A stretch of 64,000 nucleotides of DNA from Planctomycetota bacterium. Its GTDB lineage: Bacteria > Planctomycetota > UBA8742 > UBA2392. Under the pieces are notes generated by a model that saw nothing but the letters and a program-made list of their open reading frames with translations, had not been told where the DNA came from and ran no database searches. The DNA lies in the NCBI GenBank assembly GCA_020638635.1, contig JACKIE010000002.1, positions 310,001-374,000 on the forward strand. Direction: 5' to 3'. The translations under genes and the position numbers were made by a program. How positions within the stretch are numbered: position 1 is the stretch's first letter; each line of letters opens with the position of its first letter. This document shows, piece by piece, positions 59,763 to 64,000 of the stretch.

Positions 59763-60353
59763 ATGGACGAGCTGATCGTCGGCGCAAACCTGTTCGCGAT
59801 CTGCCTGGCGCTGGCAGCACTCGAGGTTCAGGTCGAGGGACCCCACGGCTGGGCCGCGAGCCTGCCCACCTGGAAGTTCGACCGCCCCTGGCTGCGCAAG
59901 CTGACCAACGGCAAGCCGATCACGGGCTATCACGTCTGCATCAACCTGGTGATCCTCGGCTTTCTGCATTACCCCCTGATCATGTCCAAATGGACTTTCG
60001 TCGGCGAGCTGCGCATCCTCAGCCAGTACCTGATGGTGGCCGTGTGGTGGGACTTCCTGTGGTTCATCCTGAACCCGCACTTCGGCCTTCGCCGATTCAA
60101 AAGCAAGCACATCTGGTGGCACAAACAGTGGATCCTGGGCGTGCCGATGGATTACCCCATGGGCACCATCAGCAGCGCCGCCCTGTGGTTCTACGCCGAC
60201 TGGGCGCAACCCGGCCCCGGCACCAGCATCCTCAACTGGGCCAAGCTGCTGGGCATCGTCGTCGGCCTCACGGCCCTGACCGCCCTGTTCATCGAACTCA
60301 CCGGCCGTCACAAAACCGACCGGCCTTTGCCCCCGGGCGAAACGCCGGCGTAG
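59763..60353 (+). CDS. Multi-pass membrane protein, hypothetical
   Basis: A 196-residue protein with about five hydrophobic helices and several Trp- and His-rich loops (S-K-H-I-W-W-H-K-Q-W). The segment W-W-D-F-L-W-F-I-L-N-P-H-F-G and K-S-K-H-I-W-W-H could hold a metal or lipid site, as in some small membrane hydroxylases, but no such family is certain. It follows the 75-residue gene by 7 bp and is probably co-transcribed with it. Ends in a G-E-T-P-A tail next to GGGGACTGTCCCC palindromes. Confidence 0.75.
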   Translation: MDELIVGANLFAICLALAALEVQVEGPHGWAASLPTWKFDRPWLRKLTNGKPITGYHVCINLVILGFLHYPLIMSKWTFVGELRILSQYLMVAVWWDFLWFILNPHFGLRRFKSKHIWWHKQWILGVPMDYPMGTISSAALWFYADWAQPGPGTSILNWAKLLGIVVGLTALTALFIELTGRHKTDRPLPPGETPA

Positions 60354-60356
60354 GTT

Positions 60357-60449
60357 GGGGACTGTTCCGGAATGGGACTGTCCCCGTAGTCGTGTGCTCT
60401 GCCTGCATCCGAGGACGGGGACAGTCCCCAACTGCCGGGACAGTCCCCA
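60357..60449. repeat. Cluster of inverted GGGGACTGTCCCC palindromes (REP-like)
   Basis: The left pair (60357-60386) reads GGGGACTGTTCC then GGGACTGTCCCC; the right pair (60416-60449) is its inverse, CGGGGACAGTCCCC then GGGACAGTCCCCA. A 29-bp centre separates them. The inverted twin arrangement resembles a BIME built from REP units. Confidence 0.7.
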
Positions 60450-60455
60450 CCGTGC

Positions 60456-60926
60456 TCACGCCGCCGCGGCGGGTTCGCGTGCTTTGGCCGGCGTCGGTGC
60501 GGCCTCGGGCTGGCGCGGTTGGGCAGCCGGGGTTGTCACAGGCTGCTCCGCCGGCGCCGCCGCTTCTTGCGCAACCGGCGTGGCTTCGGGCTCGGGGGCT
60601 TCTGCCTGCATGCGCTCCAGCGCCTGCTGTTCGCCCTCGGCGATCAGCGCGTCGCGCTTTTCCCGCAACCTGCGCAGCATGGCGAGGGCGCGCAGGCCGA
60701 TGCCGGGCGCGATGTTCCAACGGCCGGGGTCCTGGCCGCGGGCGCGTTTCACGCGGCGTTCGCGCAGCTCGTCGCGGTAGGCTTCGGCGGTTTCGCTGGC
60801 GACGGAGATCTCGTCCATGATCTCTCCCAGCGGCCCGGCCAGCCGCGCCAGAGCTTCCTCGCGCGCCTTCTGGTCTTCAGATGTGGCCGGCGTTCCCGGC
60901 AGTCGGCGATAACGTTTGTTTGACAT
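60456..60926 (-). CDS. Hypothetical protein with Ala/Pro-rich tail
   Basis: A 156-residue protein; AGGAG lies 7 bp before ATG 60926. Residues 20-100 are helical and charged (A-Y-R-D-E-L-R-E-R-R-V-K-R-A-R, A-M-L-R-R-L-R-E-K-R-D); the last ~50 residues are Ala/Pro/Glu/Gln and disordered. No family recognised. Confidence 0.65.
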   Translation of the reverse strand: MSNKRYRRLPGTPATSEDQKAREEALARLAGPLGEIMDEISVASETAEAYRDELRERRVKRARGQDPGRWNIAPGIGLRALAMLRRLREKRDALIAEGEQQALERMQAEAPEPEATPVAQEAAAPAEQPVTTPAAQPRQPEAAPTPAKAREPAAAA

Positions 60927-61137
60927 GATAGGTCTCCTGAAACATCCACCAGAAGCCTACCCACGCCCGCGACACAAACCGGCAAAACACGCGCAGCCAA
61001 CCACCCGCAAACCCGCTCTGGTGGCTGGATAGAAGATATTTTCAGGAACTTTCAGGAGTGTGTCGATACGGGCGCTCTATCCATCTGTCGAATGCCTGCG
61101 GCGCAGGTAAACAATGTAAGCCCCCAACGTAAGCCAT

Positions 61138-61290
61138 AGGTTTCTACACAAGTGCCGAAGGTGGAGTGGTCAGCCGGCGAAGCCGGCGTCTCGCTGGTTA
61201 GCCCCCGGCGGTCGGCACTGAGCGCAGCGAGGCGCCGACAAGCCGGGGGATCTGGCAGCAGGCTCCTCCGAGCCGCGGAGCGGCGGCTCT
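61138..61290 (+). repeat. Structured repeat unit, copy 1
   Basis: Conserved blocks in order: AGGTTTCTACACAAGT (61138-61153), a hairpin built on GCCGGC repeats (61171-61189), GGTTAGCCCCCGGCG (61196-61210) opening a stem that closes with GCCGGGGG, and a final hairpin GAGCCGC/GCGGCTC (61270-61290). Copy 2 at 61514-61671 has the same blocks inverted. Confidence 0.7.
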
Positions 61291-61513
61291 TCCTCACTGC
61301 GGGCGCCTGCGACCGCTATGTGGCAACGACTCAACGCCAGGACGCCAGGAAGCGCCACGGCCTGTCCGTGGCTCGCACGCCATCCGAGATTGGTGAACCC
61401 GTCAGGAGGGATTCGTGGCGTTTTTTGCGCCCGGGCGTTGATTGGCGTGCCGCTTGGGTGTGCGCGCGCTGAATGGTGATTCCGCGACCGGCAACTTATC
61501 GGGATGTCCCACC

Positions 61514-61671
61514 AGAGCCGCCGCTTCGCGGCTCCGGCCCCTCGACCACCCGCAACCCCCGGCTCCGCTCCCGCCTTCGCCAAAGCTTCGGCGGGCGGGT
61601 CGCTGCGCCGGGGGCTAACCGGGAGAAACGCCGGCTGCGCCGGCTGAAATGCTGGACTTGTGTAGAAACCT
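61514..61671 (-). repeat. Structured repeat unit, copy 2 (inverted)
   Basis: Read on the minus strand it repeats copy 1 in block order: AGGTTTCTACACAAGT (61656-61671, identical), GCCGGC hairpin (61628-61646, one difference), GGTTAGCCCCCGGCG (61606-61620, identical), variable inner stem CCCGCC/GGCGGG, final hairpin (61514-61534, 20 of 21 bases match). The inner stem differs in sequence from copy 1 but keeps pairing. Confidence 0.7.
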
Positions 61672-61709
61672 GTGGCGCAAGCTGGGGGTTCGTTCCGCAA
61701 GGGTTTACC

Positions 61710-61770
61710 GAGGCGCGGAGCGCCGGCACAACGTCTTTGAGATCCGGATTGTGGCGGCGCTCCGCGCCTC
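61710..61770. repeat. 22-bp inverted repeat
   Basis: Arms at 61710-61731 and 61749-61770, complementary at 21 of 22 positions, built on GGCGCGGAGCGCC. Loop of 17 bp. A related half-hairpin, AGGCGCTCCGCGCCTT, lies at 61825-61840 inside the antitoxin gene end. Confidence 0.75.
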
Positions 61771-61792
61771 AGAATTCTTCCGGCACGCCAAA

Positions 61793-61812
61793 CCCCCGCC
61801 TGACGGCGGGGG
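61793..61812. terminator. Hairpin downstream of the antitoxin gene
   Basis: CCCCCGCC/GGCGGGGG, 8-bp stem, loop TGAC, followed on the minus strand by TTTGG. It may act as terminator for the DUF1778 gene, and it belongs to the GTTAGCCCCC repeat type. Confidence 0.5.
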
Positions 61813-61822
61813 CTAACATTGT

Positions 61823-62110
61823 TCAGGCGCTCCGCGCCTTACTGCGCATGAGTTTCGCCAGACTTTTCTGGCTCTTGGTCAGCTTGGCGGGAGCATCCAG
61901 CGCGTGCCACAGGGCAAGCTGTTCGACGGCGGAAAGTTCAATCACCGCGTGCTCAGCGCGGGCCACTTCGCGCTTGGCCAACGGCACCAACACTTGCCGC
62001 ACATACTCGGAAACAGCCAGCCCCCGCAGGGCAGCCGCCTGCTGAATCGCCCGCTTGTCCTCCACGGACAGGCGCGTCTGCAGCACGGATTCCTTCTTTT
62101 CGTCCAGCAT
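61823..62110 (-). CDS. DUF1778 (TacA-like) antitoxin, orphan
   Basis: ATG 62110 with GGAG 7 bp upstream; the frame to 62236 has no start signal. 95 residues. R-L-S-V-E-D-K-R-A-I-Q-Q-A-A-A-L-R-G-L-A-V-S-E-Y-V matches the DUF1778 ribbon-helix-helix opening of TacA-type antitoxins, and H-A-V-I-E-L-S-A-V-E-Q the toxin-binding segment. Partners are GNAT toxins (TacT) usually encoded just downstream; none is present here. The last codons (K-A-R-S-A then stop) are encoded by the hairpin AGGCGCTCCGCGCCTT. Function without a toxin is unclear. Confidence 0.8.
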   Translation of the reverse strand: MLDEKKESVLQTRLSVEDKRAIQQAAALRGLAVSEYVRQVLVPLAKREVARAEHAVIELSAVEQLALWHALDAPAKLTKSQKSLAKLMRSKARSA

Positions 62111-62261
62111 AGAATCTCCGGCACCGGTGTACTGAAGTCTGCAGAACACGACAACCGGCGTGTATGAAACCCATAAATGGGGGCAGCCCTGTCCGTTCAA
62201 CCGCGCATTTCCGCCTCCGCAGAAACTTCGGTGCACAGAAGCGCTTCGGTTCTTGCCCCGC

Positions 62262-63536
62262 TTACGCGTCCTTCATGGCTACGGCTTGGCCGTAGTAGCG
62301 GGGTTCTATCAGGGCTTTTACGTGCACCTGTGAGTCTTCGTACTCGATATTTAGGATCTTGCCGTGCTGTTGCAGGTAGGCCAGCAGCTTGCCGTTGCCG
62401 GCTGAGAAAGTCCAATCCACGGCCGTTTCGCGCTCTTCCACCGTTTCCTGCACGCGCTGCGCGAGCGCCTTCAAGCCTTCGCCGGTCTTGGCGCTTACGT
62501 CCACGTACTCGGGGTGCAGCATGTGAAGGTGGTTTAACTGCGGCTGGTCCTGCACGCGGTCGATCTTGTTGAACACCATCAAAATGCGGCGGTCCTCGGC
62601 GCCCACTTCCTTCAGCACCTGGTTCACGGCCTCGATCATTTCCACGGCCGCGGGGTGGCTGGCGTCCACCACGTGCAGCAGCAGGTCGGCGTGCAGCACT
62701 TCTTCAAGCGTGGCGTGGAAGCTGGCCACCAGGCGGTGGGGCAGGTTGCGGATGAAGCCTACGGTGTCGCTGAGCAGCACCTTGTGGTCCGGCAGCTTCC
62801 AGACGCAGGTGCGGGTGTCCAGCGTGGCGAACAGCTTGTCTTCGGCGAGCACGTCCTCGCCGGTCAGGGCGTTCATCAGGGTGCTCTTGCCGGCGTTGGT
62901 GTAGCCGACGATGGAAACCTGGAACAGCTCGTGGCGGCGCTCGACCTCGATCACGCGGCGCTTGTTGATTTCGTCCAGCTCGCGCTTCAGCTTGCTGATG
63001 CGGTCGCGCAGCAGACGGCGGTCGGTCTCGATCTGCCTTTCACCGGCGCCGCCCACGGCGCCCATGCCGCCTCGCTGGCGCTCAAGGTGCGTCCACAGGT
63101 TCTTCAGGCGCGGCAGCTCGTACTCGGCCTGCGCCAGCTGCACCTGCACCTTGGCCTGGCGCGTGCGAACGTGCTGGCCGAAGATGCACAGGATCAGCTC
63201 CGTGCGGTCCAGCACGTTGGCCTTGGTCTCTTCTTCCAGGGCCTGCTGCTGGTTGGGGCGCAGCTCGTTGTCGAACACCACCATTCGCGCGCCGGTTTCG
63301 GCCACCATGGAGGCAACCTCAACCACCTTGCCCTTGCCGATGTAGGTGCGCGGGTTGATCTGCTGCATGTTCTGGTAGATCTTGCCGACGACCTCCATGC
63401 CGGCCGTCTCGGCCAGGGCCTCGAGCTCATCGAGGGGGTCGTCCCCGAAGGGTTCGTCCTCGGGCAACACGGCACTGACAAGGATGACGGGCAGTTCGGC
63501 GTAGCTGAGCTGGTCGAGGATGGTGCGGTCAGTCAT
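62262..63536 (-). CDS. hflX: GTPase HflX
   Basis: A 424-residue ribosome-associated GTPase. The N-terminal HflX domain has V-V-F-D-N-E-L-R-P-N-Q-Q and D-R-T-E-L-I-L-C-I-F, then a coiled coil with R-G-G-M-G-A-V-G-G-A-G-E-R-Q-I-E-T-D-R-R. GTPase motifs: G1 G-Y-T-N-A-G-K-S-T, G3 D-T-V-G-F, G4 N-K-I-D. It splits stalled 70S ribosomes during stress. The 167-bp divergent region to the next gene has no clear promoter. Confidence 0.95.
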   Translation of the reverse strand: MTDRTILDQLSYAELPVILVSAVLPEDEPFGDDPLDELEALAETAGMEVVGKIYQNMQQINPRTYIGKGKVVEVASMVAETGARMVVFDNELRPNQQQALEEETKANVLDRTELILCIFGQHVRTRQAKVQVQLAQAEYELPRLKNLWTHLERQRGGMGAVGGAGERQIETDRRLLRDRISKLKRELDEINKRRVIEVERRHELFQVSIVGYTNAGKSTLMNALTGEDVLAEDKLFATLDTRTCVWKLPDHKVLLSDTVGFIRNLPHRLVASFHATLEEVLHADLLLHVVDASHPAAVEMIEAVNQVLKEVGAEDRRILMVFNKIDRVQDQPQLNHLHMLHPEYVDVSAKTGEGLKALAQRVQETVEERETAVDWTFSAGNGKLLAYLQQHGKILNIEYEDSQVHVKALIEPRYYGQAVAMKDA

Positions 63537-63703
63537 TCCGGGGCGGTCCTTGCGTCGTTCGTCACTGCCAGCATAACGCGGGCCGGTTGCAAGTTACAGG
63601 CGGGAGAGAAGGCCCTTGCTTACTGCCGCCAGCCTCCTTTTTTCCCAACGCATCCCGCTGCCAATGCGTATAACGCACAGGATCCGTTGAAGGATTAACC
63701 ACA

Positions 63704-64000
63704 GTGGCTACAGCCTTTTACATCGAGTACCCGCGCATCACGGCAATCGAGCTGGCCGGTACCGCGCGCAAGCCCAAGCTTAAGCGCGTAGTGGTGGGCG
63801 ACCTTCCTGAGCCGCGCAATGACGACGGCACGCCGATCGCGGACCGCCAGGGCTACTTGAACGAGAAAATCGCCGCCTTCATCAAGGAGCACAAGCTGTC
63901 GGGCGGAAAGGCCTACCTGCTGGCCGGGCCGGACGCCATGCGCTACCGCGAGCTCAAGCTCGCGTTCTCCGACAAGCGCCAGATCGACCGCGTGCTGCAG
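63704..64000 (+). CDS. Start of a PilM/GspL-like protein (3' end outside window)
   Basis: GTG 63704 follows GAAGGA; the frame is open to the window end (99 codons). The sequence begins M-A-T-A-F-Y-I-E-Y-P-R-I-T-A-I-E-L-A-G, and contains L-L-A-G-P-D-A-M-R-Y-R-E-L-K-L-A-F and D-K-R-Q-I-D-R-V-L-Q, which resemble the first subdomain of PilM/GspL actin-like inner-membrane assembly proteins. The rest is needed for certainty. If right, it is another component of the same dispersed secretion or pilus system as gspF. Confidence 0.6.
   Translation, partial: MATAFYIEYPRITAIELAGTARKPKLKRVVVGDLPEPRNDDGTPIADRQGYLNEKIAAFIKEHKLSGGKAYLLAGPDAMRYRELKLAFSDKRQIDRVLQ

Larger units (their letters stand above)
60927..61822. 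other. 896-bp gene-free region rich in structured repeats
   Basis: Several open frames of ~100-190 codons exist on both strands but all run through the hairpins, have no ribosome site and look unlike proteins. The region contains two inverted ~155-bp structured units (61138-61290 and 61514-61671), a 22-bp near-perfect inverted repeat (61710-61731/61749-61770) and a CCCCCGCC/GGCGGGGG hairpin (61793-61812). The first ~190 bp (60927-61120) and the middle (61291-61513) show no clear feature. Confidence 0.7.

Noticed and set aside
61152..62045. Frames of 106 and 190 codons (plus) and 176 codons (minus) in the 61-kb repeat region
   Set aside because: They translate the hairpins, have no ribosome site and no protein-like composition; the DNA is better explained by structured repeats.
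1..64000. tRNA or rRNA genes
   Set aside because: Intergenic gaps were read for cloverleaf-like arms and T-loop sequence GTTCRANNC; none was convincing. A covariance search (tRNAscan) would be decisive.

Overview
The window is a compact, high-GC bacterial chromosome segment. About 60 protein-coding genes are packed tightly, many with 4-base start/stop overlaps; no rRNA, tRNA, CRISPR array or prophage was recognised. Gene content suggests a Planctomycetota-like bacterium, probably a metagenome-assembled genome: paired GroEL paralogues, many secreted or lipoprotein TPR and carboxypeptidase-regulatory proteins, an NPCBM protein, an SUMF1-type protein, an FHA-GAF sigma54 activator, scattered type II secretion/type IV pilus parts and intergenic GTTAGCCCCC hairpins. 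This placement is inference from gene families, not from a marker gene.

Layout. 1-5 kb: DUF58 (cut by the window edge), a transglutaminase membrane protein and a convergent BatA/VWA protein, a usual cell-envelope/MoxR neighbourhood. 5-10 kb: a STAS-zinc ribbon-RsbW-like fusion diverging from a GspE N-domain protein, then signal peptidase I with a long disordered N-terminus. 10-16.8 kb: split formiminotransferase/cyclodeaminase, a BioF-like enzyme with an acidic tail, a thioredoxin-fold protein, DUF2225 and LON-domain proteins. 16.9-21.6 kb: a complete branched-chain amino-acid ABC transporter (livK-H-M-G-F) with a hairpin between the binding-protein gene and the permease genes. 21.7-31.7 kb: envelope proteins, a NUDIX hydrolase and an overlapping three-gene unit of TPR/transglutaminase lipoprotein, truncated 2-oxoacid oxidoreductase alpha subunit and REP-associated tyrosine transposase (RAYT). 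32-39 kb: chaperone island groEL1-groES-groEL2-(DUF4177)-dnaJ-grpE, then two zinc-ribbon genes. 39-46 kb: truD, TPR and CAP proteins, GNAT, PHP phosphoesterase, CDF transporter. 46.5-57.7 kb: an alpha/beta-hydrolase-fold protein lacking catalytic residues, RusA-like nuclease, SUMF1 protein, GspF, EIIA, VOC, PNP, DUF167 and the sigma54 activator. 58-64 kb: rsmH, small hypotheticals, an approximately 0.9-kb gene-free hairpin-rich region, an orphan DUF1778 antitoxin, hflX, and the start of a PilM/GspL-like gene cut by the window end.

The most unusual material is non-coding. There are several families of short structured intergenic repeats: (i) GGGGACTGTCCCC palindromes, with a RAYT gene in the same window; (ii) a GAGCCCCGCCC multi-hairpin element seen at 33.7 and 57.8 kb with stems that differ in sequence but keep pairing; (iii) three separate families of stuttering short-motif repeats (ATTGGTAA, ATTTTGGAT, GTTGACGGTCA), mostly as inverted pairs; and (iv) two inverted copies, about 155 bp each, of a four-block structured unit at 61.1-61.7 kb, next to an antitoxin gene whose last codons lie in a related hairpin. 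Among proteins, the STAS fusion, the pseudo-hydrolase, the thioredoxin-fold protein without its first cysteine and the RusA-like protein with an altered acidic motif are the best candidates for follow-up.
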